49,202 nucleotides of DNA, from the NCBI GenBank assembly GCA_001830045.1, contig MIDA01000043.1:1-49202 (forward strand), given 5' to 3'. Below are positions 33,801-41,169 of the stretch, piece by piece (within the stretch, counting starts at the first letter, position 1; the number at the start of each line of letters is the position of its first letter). The DNA comes from Tenericutes bacterium RIFOXYA12_FULL_35_10 (lineage in GTDB: Bacteria; Bacillota_I; Bacilli_A; Acholeplasmatales; Acholeplasmataceae). The notes below the pieces were generated by a model, which worked only from the letters and a program-made list of their open reading frames with translations, had not been told where the DNA came from and searched no databases. The position numbers and the translations under genes are program-made.

Positions 33801-34693
33801 GATGGCATGGTTGTAAATGTATATGCTGTAGTTAATGCTACATCTGTATACCATCCACCAAATGTGTTACCTTCTTTGGTTGGTTCAGTCGGTGCGGTAA
33901 CTGTTGTTGCAAAAGCTTGAGTGATATCATTCACTACGCTTCCTCCATTTTCTTCAAATGAAATCGTGTAGTTATTCACTGTCCATTTGGCATAAAGGGT
34001 TAATGCAGTACTTGGCATGACAGTGAATGTATATGCTGTTACAAGCGTTGCATCCGTATACCATCCACCAAACGTGTAACCTTCTTTCGTTGGATGTATA
34101 GGTGCAGTCACCACACTTCCAATCGTTTGTGTGATATTGGCTACTGCACTTCCTCCATTTTCTTCAAATGTTATTGTTTGTTCAGTTATGACAGCTACCC
34201 ATTTTGCATAAACTGTGACATTTGCTGCAGGCATCGTTGCAAATGTAAATACAGTCGTTAGTGCTTCATCGGCATACCAACCACCAAAAGTATATCCCTC
34301 TTTGGTAGGATCAGTTGGAGCAGTGATCGTTGCTCCTGCGGGATGTGTTTCTGAACTGATGGATGTTCCTCCATTTGTTTGATACGTAAGAGAAAACATT
34401 TCAACATCTTCAATCCATTTTGCATAAAGAGTTAATGCTCCACTTTGGGTGAGCAGTGACGCTAATGTAAATGGTTGAGTCAACTCAGCATCCAAAAACC
34501 ATCCATCAAACGTATAACCTTCACGTGTTGGATCGGGTAATTGAACACTTGTAGAATTAATCGATATCTCGATATCTTCTAATTCAATACCACCGTTTTC
34601 TTCAAAGGACACTTTAACATTTTGTGTCCCTGTACATGAGGCGATACCAATGGAAAGGAATAAAAAAGCCAAAATCATTAAAAATTTTCGCAT
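27833..34693 (-). CDS. Giant modular surface lipoprotein with InlB-type repeats
   Basis: A 2286-residue lipoprotein (lipobox IASC, Cys20). Residues ~28-515 hold seven InlB B-type (Listeria-Bacteroides/Flg_new) repeats, each with ENGG or TNGG, EGYTFxGWY and YAKW. From ~520 there are about five repeating modules. Each begins with an OB-fold-like segment (such as SIADIL...VKVEGTVVY..., SITEF...GVVEGIV, SIYDF, TIAEF, TFAEF) with an ADETG-type motif, then an Ig-like segment with PGxxLxLP. The last ~350 residues form a distinct Gly/Tyr/Met-rich region. No sortase motif is present, so the lipid is the only visible anchor. Adhesion or carbohydrate/protein binding is likely (inference). It has its own ribosome binding site (AGGAGG) and terminator. 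Confidence 0.88.
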   Translation of the reverse strand: MRKFLMILAFLFLSIGIASCTGTQNVKVSFEENGGIELEDIEISINSTSVQLPDPTREGYTFDGWFLDAELTQPFTLASLLTQSGALTLYAKWIEDVEMFSLTYQTNGGTSISSETHPAGATITAPTDPTKEGYTFGGWYADEALTTVFTFATMPAANVTVYAKWVAVITEQTITFEENGGSAVANITQTIGSVVTAPIHPTKEGYTFGGWYTDATLVTAYTFTVMPSTALTLYAKWTVNNYTISFEENGGSVVNDITQAFATTVTAPTEPTKEGNTFGGWYTDVALTTAYTFTTMPSANTTLYAKWTINNYTITFEENGGSVVTDITQAFGTAVVVPTNPTKEGMVFIGWYSDIALTTAYTFATMPSANTTLYAKWDYETYTITYLSVEGINPQNVKAFDPITLPTPVKTGYTFEGWFIDQYYLNAFEQTTMPESDLTLYAKWALATYAVTYQTNGGTTIDPVEAIYQMEIPVPQDPTKEGYTFAGWYTDSSLTEQLTDQAMPANAITLYAKWVAVDAVWSIADILLYQPGHVKVEGTVVYKFPMGQPGYYITDGTGIIFVLAPADVTLGTIYSFEADFSFFEYVPQLTNQTNRMVVSGTPDTVTHTDISISSISRSNPSDISMMGMPVIIEGVLYEDMGQYFLVEPGSENGVAINYKSIDPMNNPFNGYAGYRFKMRAFVHGFDPMKQMWHVVYDPVMPAEIVNLSEQQKVDELIAFAVNELDGKVFYSHQKLELPSVEPVYGAGLSFITTGENASYFNPSSGEFLETIIERDIVIHITVTINSIVGEVDVTITLMPTTVLSITEFGLLDDQAYGVVEGIVILSSFDMKLMIIADETGAILAIETDDYLDVGTRVHVHGYKVNMMGLTIMAGMEDSIVATLETGLPNPLTAIPLTIGQFNTLDTMNTLYWGRYYEVMGTLTWDEVSHMFYLEDAVDIMPIMVFGMDVYEQLIPFDGFEVGLRGFGLPNFDDEPFMMFIFIGAEGDIILDYTDQELADLFALMLKGYLEGETVVPGQTLMLPTEHPTFALTVSYTVDALDDALVSDLWVIDPSISVETYITIHATLTYGLATQQVVIELHVIPITTTSIYDFLHMTDSNMYYIQGVIMYIDHEEKMAIIADDTGVIMASIDMPDLMVGDEVVLYGMRMVAEEMIIIANNPSDIVQQVIAHGQDIPLVPTLYTVDEIYALGPQDPMVALSYVEIMGTLVKDGMNEIYFVTNDSEDAVYIFTIEFDDLTVLNSYVGQEVRIKGLWMHQGPEGMIVVIYLNQGDDINPRFTDAELVVYLANKLEEEHLYKVLRPGATYILPTTYGTYDVSVVYEVLGVNAGLYDLATGVISDTITTQTLIQIKATITVGVEVSIAEFDLIVEPIATSTIAEFLAGAENDEFVVRGVVVMQQFGDGPIIIADETGYMFIVKQLPVQLGDEIIVQGIVTLEMGLKLMWDYETTFLVEKVSMGLPNPLTPEVMTITQLNAIDMNDVSNWGRYIEVTGYMAYLKDSYYPLLRPELESPEFIPLVPVYIYQSSIFPDPEMLYQYDGFRLVVRAFLFPSFNEEDPYAPDRLLMVASDVDMVLDYDTDREKMDALVLLGQYKLEGKEFRPGEQLELPDVIQVLNANLSWAFVGDVSAVIDTSTMIFHEVVSQQIIQITATITIGGLTENHTFNLTVAPYPTLTFAEFMAINDNDLGKVSGVVVDVLSYYEVILQESGSDVYLYAYGFEGLTVGNDVLLFGPKFTVDGIALIYGYDDRSNQQVISSVSTEALIVSESSLDLIAGLDPNMDHSLYYYTVNGRLIFDDFSDSYFLTDGLHTIILFDVNPSVHGALNANIDKDVSIRFFPYEKTWTTLGYMWSVYVSYQTNFIQEVVYTDLDIVNIMKNYISSRINVNYKDGMSYSYEVVHPIYGGTYAFAIDSLEADKASIIDHIIHFASNMNPYDVTVYVTVTYGMESDVIPVLVHVNPYEPYEPMFIPGSAGALPMAPGVTPVGEFAGLYIHKVERQTSYMGGDEMVVDLYFPYPFDLGVEYYMIQYYDSLSSSWVYIEDYEGPIRSYYDNFSLVMSGGMTMRLVTDTGLVSNEVSFNYTDIDTRFAGYYLDMSMDMDGPMYPFVGYRMELGDISIYDLMGQPITGGYSLQWYRINPYTFEETIIVGATNSVYVTTMSDVGYYLMVEVMGDGVHVGGMMRILVEDSPKIFNEGYITNVTNMGFDIGFLYEISLIELQDIIQIMNAFGGELTYYSIETTATPNVYHVNINLIGVEEMFVSIENQVMIVGQNTEYHMMQGLYAYVYEW
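33149..34612 (-). repeat. Seven tandem InlB B-type repeat units in DNA
   Basis: About 200-bp units, several nearly identical at DNA level (CATTTTGCATAAAGGGTT recurs), encoding the seven YAKW-ending repeats. Units 3-5 are the closest and look recently duplicated; the first and last two are more diverged. Confidence 0.88.
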
Positions 34694-34734
34694 AAATTCT
34701 CCTCCTAATCTTAGAGTGCCGATGAAGTTAAAAA

Positions 34735-34761
34735 CGCAACCAGAGATTTCCTCAGGTTGCG
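34735..34761 (-). terminator. Terminator at the end of the crt-photolyase operon
   Basis: CGCAACC (34735-34741) pairs with GGTTGCG (34755-34761), with inner GAG/CTC pairing, and a T-run follows on the minus strand. Confidence 0.85.
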
Positions 34762-34845
34762 TCTATGTATTTGCTATTGCTACTCTTTAGCCTTATATTA
34801 CCTCTAAATCTATGATTTAACAAGACTTAGCAATTCATTTTTTTA

Positions 34846-36225
34846 TCATCTATACTCATTCATACGTGATACATAGCTTTGAATATCAAATTTTCGCTCT
34901 AAACCGCCTGCATTCATGTATCTAAGTTTACCAAAAATATCTCTTTCAGTCCAAGCACGATCATGCTTACCAAAACACCATGCAATACCTGCATACGAAT
35001 TTGCATCTCTACCATCAATGAAATACGTATTATTCAAAGACTTTATCATCTCATATGCATAAACATAATTTGGACTCCACTCAATGATTTTTTTAGCCCA
35101 ATACATCCGCATATAATTATGCATATAACCGGTCAAAACCATCTCTTTCATGGCCGCGTTAAAATAAGGATCGTGCGTTTTAAAAGATATATAATCTTCT
35201 TTTGTATAAAGATAGGGTCTAAAATCATGCTCATGTGATGTCATCGTTTGATATGCCCAAGGTTCTGTCATACTTTCAAATTGATCATAGCCTTTTTGAT
35301 AGGTAACATAGTTAAATGCGAGTTCGCGTCTGACTAATAATTGTTCAACATACTGATCAAAGGATTCACCTTTAATTTGGCCCTGAGCTTGTGCTAAAAA
35401 GAGACGATCAAGAAGTTCTAAACTTGAGATTTGACCAAAATGAAGATACAATGACATTTTAGAAGTTAAATCTTTCGATGGATCATTACTCAAGTCATAA
35501 TCAGAAGCTTTCTCTGAGATAAACATTGAAAAAAGACGACTAGCTTCTATATAACCACCGTGATAAAGTGGTGAACCTTTAACAGAGTGATCAATATCAA
35601 GAACGTTAACCAATTTTTTTATATCGATCAGATTATGGTCAGAAGGAATATTTAAAATCTTTTGATTCCAAACAACCGTTAATGTCTTAAAATCTCGAAA
35701 ATCTCGAAACATTTTCGTGATTTTAGGTCTTAACGTATATGCACCATATTCTGCTTTATCAGAGACAACTCTCACTGGAACAATCAAATCTGTATCAATC
35801 AAATCTATACCCAATGTTTGATATTTCTCTTTGGAAACATCAAGCACATGCTTTCGCCACATCTTCTGATGTCTTAAATACCCATAATCCATCACTAGAA
35901 ATGCAGCATCTTGAAGAAGTGGTTGAATACTTTCTTCTGGTGAACCAAACCGAAATACAAAAGTCATCCCTAACTTTTCAATCCAGGTTTTCACATCTTT
36001 TAATCCCTCAAGCATAAAAAGATAATGTCTTTCATTAGCTTCAGGATACGTTGGGGTTAATCCAAAAAAAACGACAACTGGCAAATCATGTTGATTAGCC
36101 AGTTCAATAGCATGCAAAAGTGCATGGTTATAATGAACGCGCTGAGATTGCTGCATCCAATATAAAATGTATGTCCCAGACTCATTAAATCCAGGTTTTA
36201 AATGATTTATTCTTCGTTCGTTCAT
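34846..36225 (-). CDS. phr: Class II CPD photolyase
   Basis: A 459-residue light-driven DNA repair enzyme that splits cyclobutane pyrimidine dimers using reduced FAD. Class II features are clear: YILYWMQQSQRVHYNHALLHAIELAN near the N-terminus, and in the FAD domain GYMHNYMRMYWAKKIIEWSP, NNTYFIDGRDANSYAGIAWCFGKHDRAW. I start at ATG 36225, one base after the stop of the DUF92 gene; no good Shine-Dalgarno sequence is seen, so it probably depends on translational coupling. A TTG at 36243 would add six residues. Last gene of the crtI operon. Confidence 0.95.
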   Translation of the reverse strand: MNERRINHLKPGFNESGTYILYWMQQSQRVHYNHALLHAIELANQHDLPVVVFFGLTPTYPEANERHYLFMLEGLKDVKTWIEKLGMTFVFRFGSPEESIQPLLQDAAFLVMDYGYLRHQKMWRKHVLDVSKEKYQTLGIDLIDTDLIVPVRVVSDKAEYGAYTLRPKITKMFRDFRDFKTLTVVWNQKILNIPSDHNLIDIKKLVNVLDIDHSVKGSPLYHGGYIEASRLFSMFISEKASDYDLSNDPSKDLTSKMSLYLHFGQISSLELLDRLFLAQAQGQIKGESFDQYVEQLLVRRELAFNYVTYQKGYDQFESMTEPWAYQTMTSHEHDFRPYLYTKEDYISFKTHDPYFNAAMKEMVLTGYMHNYMRMYWAKKIIEWSPNYVYAYEMIKSLNNTYFIDGRDANSYAGIAWCFGKHDRAWTERDIFGKLRYMNAGGLERKFDIQSYVSRMNEYR

Positions 36226-36226
36226 C

Positions 36227-37015
36227 TTAGATAAAGAAAACAAGTGTAATTAAGGATGCCGCTAAACCTGATAATAAGTTCACTGCATCATTGGTAATCA
36301 AAGCAAGCCCAGATGCTAAAACCACTTTTTCATTAGGTAGCCATCTTTTCTCTGTATAGGTACCCGTTTCAACACCACGATATTTTGCTTGAATCAAACC
36401 ACCTAAATAAGAATCTATCAAATTACCTAAAAAGCCACAAATCGTAATAATACCACCAAACATCAGAAAATCATCAAACCCTAAACCATACTGAATGGCA
36501 TATAAACCGATAAAAACGCCTGCAATAAAGAAAGCTCCAATAAAGGATGCAAACGTACCTAAACCAGAAATCGCACCTGAAACACCTTTGGGTGCAATTT
36601 TAAAATTTAAAATATAAAATGTTTTACCTTTCGATAAAGATCCTATTTCAGATGCCCATGTATCTGAATTGGAAGTCGCAATCGAAACAACTGCAGCAAG
36701 CAAAAATATTTCAGCTTGAAGTATATAATATACGATAGAGAAAATAGCTGCAACCAATCCATTAGCTAAAACTTGCACATAATTTCTTCCCTTACTAACC
36801 TTCTTTTCACTCTTTTCAGAGATTTTTGTAATAAGTGATGATGAAATAAAGAAAGCGATTAATGAACCCCATACAAGAAAGCCACCAAACATATAGATGA
36901 TGGTACCTAAAAGAATGGCAGTAACCATACCACTGACATTAAGCGATTTTTTCAAATATGCCAAGAACGCAACTATAAAACTGATAAGTAAACCAATGAT
37001 GGCATCTAAAAACAT
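36227..37015 (-). CDS. DUF92/VTE6-like membrane protein (prenyl-phosphate kinase candidate)
   Basis: A 262-residue, ~7-helix protein with the DUF92 signature SNSDTWASEIGSLSKGKTF...PKGVSGAISGLGT and NLIDSYLGG. The plant homologue VTE6 phosphorylates phytyl monophosphate to phytyl diphosphate. It follows a VTE5-like kinase by 18 bases and overlaps the photolyase translation start, with GAGGTG upstream. In this operon the pair could convert geranylgeraniol (or phytol) to the diphosphate used by the phytoene synthase two genes upstream. Substrate is inferred from context; the family also occurs in bacteria without tocopherols. Confidence 0.85.
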   Translation of the reverse strand: MFLDAIIGLLISFIVAFLAYLKKSLNVSGMVTAILLGTIIYMFGGFLVWGSLIAFFISSSLITKISEKSEKKVSKGRNYVQVLANGLVAAIFSIVYYILQAEIFLLAAVVSIATSNSDTWASEIGSLSKGKTFYILNFKIAPKGVSGAISGLGTFASFIGAFFIAGVFIGLYAIQYGLGFDDFLMFGGIITICGFLGNLIDSYLGGLIQAKYRGVETGTYTEKRWLPNEKVVLASGLALITNDAVNLLSGLAASLITLVFFI

Positions 37016-37033
37016 TTAATTCACCTCAACTGT

Positions 37034-37699
37034 TTATAGGATAAGCAAGAGTAAATAGAAAATAAGAGATGATCCCAGAGGTACAGACAAATTATCTAAA
37101 CCTTTAGGTGTAAAGAGTTCAATTAAAGTCGCAAATGCTGCAACACCCATAGCAAGTAACAACGAAATCAAAACAGATTGTGTAAACATGGAAATGGCAA
37201 ACACCACAACAAATGAAGTGATAAACATCGTTAAAGACCCTTCTAATGATTTACCAAAAGCAAGTTTCTTTTTACCATACTTTTTACCAATCACTGCAGC
37301 TAATCCATCACCATAACCCATAACAAGAATACCGACAGCACCGATAAATGGATTATCTAAAACGCCAAATGTTAATGCGACTAAAATAAGTAGTGAAATC
37401 GGAAAATAGACCGTTCCTAAATTCCCTTGACCACCACGTTCCATGGCTTTCAAAAGATTTAAACGATAGGATAAATAATTCAAAATAATAAAGGTAAAAG
37501 GTGCAATTATGGCATACCATACAGCATCATCACCTTTGAAAAAAAACATTGCTAAAATCCACCAATTGGAAACACCAATATGAATGAACTTACGAGCACC
37601 CTCATCTCCCACAATATTTTTCTTTTGTAAAACAGTCGAAATCCCAATAATCAGGAAAATTAAAACATACGATCCCACTAATCCCCATACATTAAGCAT
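37034..37699 (-). CDS. VTE5/dolichol-kinase-like membrane kinase
   Basis: A 221-residue, ~6-helix protein of the phytol/dolichol kinase (CTP-using, SEC59/VTE5-related) family. Diagnostic parts are GDEGARKFIHIGVSNWW and MGYGDGLAAVIGKKYGKKKLAFGKSLEGSLTMF. Family members phosphorylate prenyl alcohols, and related ones are phosphatidate cytidylyltransferases. It follows crtB by 10 bases with GAGGT before ATG 37699. With the DUF92 gene it gives alcohol to monophosphate to diphosphate, which would feed carotenoid synthesis (inference). Confidence 0.85.
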   Translation of the reverse strand: MLNVWGLVGSYVLIFLIIGISTVLQKKNIVGDEGARKFIHIGVSNWWILAMFFFKGDDAVWYAIIAPFTFIILNYLSYRLNLLKAMERGGQGNLGTVYFPISLLILVALTFGVLDNPFIGAVGILVMGYGDGLAAVIGKKYGKKKLAFGKSLEGSLTMFITSFVVVFAISMFTQSVLISLLLAMGVAAFATLIELFTPKGLDNLSVPLGSSLIFYLLLLIL

Positions 37700-37709
37700 G
37701 ACATTTACC

Positions 37710-38639
37710 TCACTTCATTGATTTTAAAAACGATTGTATAAGTTCATTCTTCTTATCTTCACTGACAAAATTCTTCTTTGTGAAAACATCATAATTTGAT
37801 TCTCTGCACGCATCTATAATCCCACGATATAAAACAATGGATAAACCTAAGGGTAATTTCACATCATCTGGAAAAAGTTTTAGATCATCAAGTGCTTGCT
37901 CATAATAACCTTCAGCTTTCTTTGCGAAAGACTCAAACATATTTATAAATTCTATGTTTATCTTACCATGATGCAAATCATCTTTTGAATAATTTGCTTT
38001 TCTAAATGCATCCTCAGGAAGATAAATTCTTCCATTTCTTTCGTCTTCTCCAATGTCTCTTAAAATATTGGTGATTTGCATGGCATAACCTAAGTTAACT
38101 GCGAATGCATCTAACTCTTTATCATGTGTTTCAGACAATATAGGTAGTAACATTAAACCTACAGTTCCAGCAACATCATAACAATATTCAAGTAACTCTT
38201 TTTCAGTTTGATATCCTTTAAAATCTAAATCCATACGTTGACCTTTTATCATGTCAAAATAGGGTTTATAATCATAATTTTTGGGGTAATAATGAGAGGT
38301 TGTTTGTTTTAAAGCTCGAAATCTAAAACTTTGAGGTTTTTCACCTTGAATGTAATGTTTCAATTCCTCTTCTAAAGCATTTAATCCGGTTTCATCTTGA
38401 TCTTCATCAATTAAATCATCTGCATACCTGCAAAATGCATAAACAGCATATACCGCTTCTCTTTTTCTTCTGTTTGTTATTTTCGAAAAGGCTTTATAAA
38501 AGGTGAGTGAATTTTTTTTAATTATCTCTTCACATGCCTTGATATCTTTTCTACGATTCAATAAATCAATTACAAAGAAAAAGTTAACTAATGTTACAAT
38601 ACAAATTAATACAAGTCTTATAATTTCAAGTGGTGTCAT
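37710..38639 (-). CDS. crtB: Phytoene (or diapophytoene) synthase with an N-terminal membrane helix
   Basis: A 309-residue squalene/phytoene synthase that joins two prenyl diphosphates head to head. The first Asp-rich motif is DDLIDE in AFCRYADDLIDE, the second is in NILRDIGEDERNGRIYLPED. Residues ~5-27 form a hydrophobic helix not usual in this family, suggesting membrane tethering. It overlaps the crtI stop in an ATGA arrangement. C40 versus C30 product cannot be told from sequence; the adjacent VTE5/VTE6-like genes argue for GGPP and C40 phytoene. Confidence 0.92.
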   Translation of the reverse strand: MTPLEIIRLVLICIVTLVNFFFVIDLLNRRKDIKACEEIIKKNSLTFYKAFSKITNRRKREAVYAVYAFCRYADDLIDEDQDETGLNALEEELKHYIQGEKPQSFRFRALKQTTSHYYPKNYDYKPYFDMIKGQRMDLDFKGYQTEKELLEYCYDVAGTVGLMLLPILSETHDKELDAFAVNLGYAMQITNILRDIGEDERNGRIYLPEDAFRKANYSKDDLHHGKINIEFINMFESFAKKAEGYYEQALDDLKLFPDDVKLPLGLSIVLYRGIIDACRESNYDVFTKKNFVSEDKKNELIQSFLKSMK

Positions 38640-40120
38640 ACATGGTCCCTCATTATTTCATTTGCTACAATCTTAGCACTCATTAAGACAATCGGAACAC
38701 CTGCTCCAGGATGATTGCTTGAACCCACAAAATAAAGGTTTTTAACCTGTTTCATGGTTGCCTGAGGTCTAAAGTATAAACTTTGGAAAAAGGATGGCTG
38801 AAGGCCAAAAGTGGCTCCAAATTGAAGGTTAAATAAATCTCTAAATGTTTCAGGTGTAAAAATCTTTTCATATATGATATGTGACTCAATATCTTCAAAT
38901 CCCTTGATATATTTAATCCGACCTAAGATTTGTCTTCTTAAATTTTGAATAGCATCATTATTCCAAACGAGTTTCGTTTGATGAAGCGATGGAACTGGTA
39001 CTAATACATATAAAACTTCACACCCATCTGGTGCTAAATCTAAATCAATTTGTGTTGGCGAATATAAATAATAGGATGGATCTTCTGGAATGACTCCTTC
39101 AAAAAGTTGATCGATGTTCTTCTTGAAATCTTTTGCAAAATGAATTTGATGTACCGTTGTTTGATATTTCTTACTTAAGCCAAAGTACATGATAAATGCG
39201 GATGATGAATATTTCATGCGATCAATCTTTTGATCACTATATTTCCCTTTGTTTTTTCTTTCTTTAATCAAGTTCTTCATCGCCCAAGGAAAATCAGCGT
39301 TGGATAAGACAATATCTGATGGAATCAATTGTTCAGATACTTTAATGCCTTTGGCAATCCCTTTTTCAATGACAATCTCACTGACTGTTCGATTCAAATG
39401 AATCTTTCCGCCTAATTCTAAAAATCTTCTTTCCATCGCTTTTGCCATCTGATACATACCACCTTTGATGTACCATACACCAAATAGTAACTCAATCATT
39501 GGGATAATCGTGTAAATCGATGGTCCAGAAAATGGAGAGACACCCACATAAAGTGTTTGAAAACTTAAGGCTTTTCTCAGTTTATCTTCTTTAACAAATG
39601 ACGAAATGGATTGATAGGCATTGTTTAATGTTCTAAGTTTAGCCAGTTGATGAAACGTTTTGAAATTATAAAATTCGGATGGCTTCCGATAAGATATATC
39701 TAAAAATACATTTTTTGCTCTGACGTAACGGTCATAAACGTCTGCTAAATATGCTAAATACCCTGCAGTTTCTTTTTCTGAAAAAGATTCAAGTTGTGAT
39801 ATAAACTGAGGTAAGTTTGAAGAAATCTGTAAAGCCATACTATCGGGATAATGAATGGTATTCATCGGTTCGAGTAATTGCATTTGGATGTAATCCTCTG
39901 ATTTTACACCACTCATTTCAAATAACTCTTGATACATTTTAGGCATGAGAACAATCGTAGGACCTACATCAAAGGTAAATCCCTGTTCTTTTATTTGATA
40001 CATCCGTCCCCCGACAGCTTCGTTTTTCTCATAAATCTCACATTGAAATCCTTGAGACTGCAGTCTAATGCCCGCTGCTAAACCAGATGTACCTGCACCG
40101 ATGATACTGATTTTTTTCAT
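38636..40120 (-). CDS. crtI: Phytoene desaturase-family carotenoid oxidoreductase
   Basis: A 494-residue FAD enzyme. The N-terminal Rossmann motif is ISIIGAGTSGLAAGIRLQSQGFQCEIYEKN...GGRMYQ, and the C-terminal family signature is YFVGSSNHPGAGVPIVLMSAKIVA. These proteins introduce conjugated double bonds in phytoene or its C30 analogue. I start at ATG 40120, with GAGG 8 bases upstream; a TTG at 40141 overlaps that site. First gene of the five-gene operon crtI-crtB-VTE5-like-VTE6-like-phr, divergent from heliorhodopsin. Confidence 0.93.
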   Translation of the reverse strand: MKKISIIGAGTSGLAAGIRLQSQGFQCEIYEKNEAVGGRMYQIKEQGFTFDVGPTIVLMPKMYQELFEMSGVKSEDYIQMQLLEPMNTIHYPDSMALQISSNLPQFISQLESFSEKETAGYLAYLADVYDRYVRAKNVFLDISYRKPSEFYNFKTFHQLAKLRTLNNAYQSISSFVKEDKLRKALSFQTLYVGVSPFSGPSIYTIIPMIELLFGVWYIKGGMYQMAKAMERRFLELGGKIHLNRTVSEIVIEKGIAKGIKVSEQLIPSDIVLSNADFPWAMKNLIKERKNKGKYSDQKIDRMKYSSSAFIMYFGLSKKYQTTVHQIHFAKDFKKNIDQLFEGVIPEDPSYYLYSPTQIDLDLAPDGCEVLYVLVPVPSLHQTKLVWNNDAIQNLRRQILGRIKYIKGFEDIESHIIYEKIFTPETFRDLFNLQFGATFGLQPSFFQSLYFRPQATMKQVKNLYFVGSSNHPGAGVPIVLMSAKIVANEIMRDHV

Positions 40121-40155
40121 GTCTTTGACCTCGTTTTTCAAGATGTCTTGTTGAT

Positions 40156-40164
40156 ATTATACCA
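40156..40164 (-). promoter_or_regulatory. Extended -10 promoter of the crtI operon
   Basis: TGGTATAAT on the minus strand (40164-40156), no clear -35. Nearby are TTATCATTT twice (40180-40188, 40225-40233) and CATTTGTTGAAATG (40184-40197), possible regulator sites shared with the divergent heliorhodopsin promoter. Confidence 0.55.
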
Positions 40165-40289
40165 TTAAGAAAGTATGAGTTATCATTTGTTGAAATGAAG
40201 AACTTACAAAAACAATCCGTTGACTTATCATTTCATTAAATTAGTTCATATTTCAAAGTATTTAATTACCTTTTATCTCATATTTGTAA

Positions 40290-40295
40290 TATAAT
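40290..40295 (+). promoter_or_regulatory. -10 element of the heliorhodopsin gene
   Basis: TATAAT, 27 bases before the ATG at 40322, with GGAGAT as ribosome binding site. The -35 region is weak, which leaves room for an activator. Confidence 0.5.
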
Positions 40296-40321
40296 CAAGG
40301 TATAAAAAGGAGATATTAAAC

Positions 40322-41119
40322 ATGGACAATACGAAATTTGTAAAATTAAGAAAGTTTAACATGATTATGGGAGCATTCCATTTAGTACAAGGTCTGCTCA
40401 TGGTTATTTTTGCGATCACCGTTTTAGGTGATATCAACCCTGCATTTAGCATTACCATCACACAAAATTTCTTAAACTTTGATGTGGTAGAACAACGTTT
40501 ATTTTTAGATCAAAAGGATCTCTTTGAACTTCCTTTTGGAATTTTAGTGGGTGTCTTCTTACTTCTATCAGCAGGAGCTCATGCCTTAATCTCATTTCCT
40601 AAAAAGATTAATGACATGTATAACCGTGATTTACAAAAAGGCATTAACAAACTCAGATGGTTTGAATATGCACTATCATCATCAGTGATGATCGTCTTAA
40701 TCGCAACCCTCTTCGGTATTTATGATATCGCATCACTCACCGTCATCTTTATTGCAAATGCTGCAATGAACCTCTTCGGTCTTGATATGGAAATTATCAA
40801 CTCTAAACGTGCTGAAAGTGAAAAAGTAAACTGGGGTCCATTCATTTGGGGATCTTTAGCGGGTATCGCACCTTGGATCGCGATAATTTTATATATGGTT
40901 GGTTCAGGTAATGTTACTCCTCCATGGTTTGTTTGGGCAATTATTGCAACCTATTTCGTCGCATTTAACACATTCCCCATTAACATGGTGTTACAATATA
41001 AGAAAGTAGGCAAATGGAAAGATTATCTTTATGGTGAAAGAACGTATATCATCTTAAGTTTAGTTGCTAAATCCATTCTTGCATGGCTCGTATTATTTGG
41101 AGCTCTTCAACCTGCTTAA
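40322..41119 (+). CDS. Heliorhodopsin (retinal-binding photoreceptor)
   Basis: A 265-residue seven-helix protein. Family landmarks: FNMIMGAFHLVQG in helix 1 (H20), SAGAHAL (H87), LRWFEYALSSSVMIVLIATL with the presumed Schiff-base counterion E115, and YIILSLVAKSILAW with the retinal-binding Lys K250. These correspond to H23, H80, E107 and K241 of the first described heliorhodopsin. Heliorhodopsins have inverted topology and slow photocycles, and are thought to signal rather than pump. It is divergent from crtI and photolyase. No lycopene cyclase or carotene cleavage gene is in this window, so the retinal source lies elsewhere or outside the cell. Confidence 0.95.
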   Translation: MDNTKFVKLRKFNMIMGAFHLVQGLLMVIFAITVLGDINPAFSITITQNFLNFDVVEQRLFLDQKDLFELPFGILVGVFLLLSAGAHALISFPKKINDMYNRDLQKGINKLRWFEYALSSSVMIVLIATLFGIYDIASLTVIFIANAAMNLFGLDMEIINSKRAESEKVNWGPFIWGSLAGIAPWIAIILYMVGSGNVTPPWFVWAIIATYFVAFNTFPINMVLQYKKVGKWKDYLYGERTYIILSLVAKSILAWLVLFGALQPA

Positions 41120-41129
41120 CAAATCCATC

Positions 41130-41154
41130 GCTAGGCGTAAAAACCTAGCTTTTT
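41130..41154 (+). terminator. Terminator or attenuator after heliorhodopsin
   Basis: GCTAGG (41130-41135) pairs with CCTAGC (41144-41149), followed by TTTTTCTTT. It directly precedes the ribosome binding site of the next gene, so partial read-through is possible. Confidence 0.7.
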
Positions 41155-41169
41155 CTTTAAGGTGATAAC

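Noticed and set aside
37034-37699. Phosphatidate cytidylyltransferase as the main call
   Set aside because: The related CdsA family shares features, but the short length, the GARKFIHIG and GKSLEGS motifs and the DUF92/crt neighbours fit the VTE5/dolichol kinase branch better.
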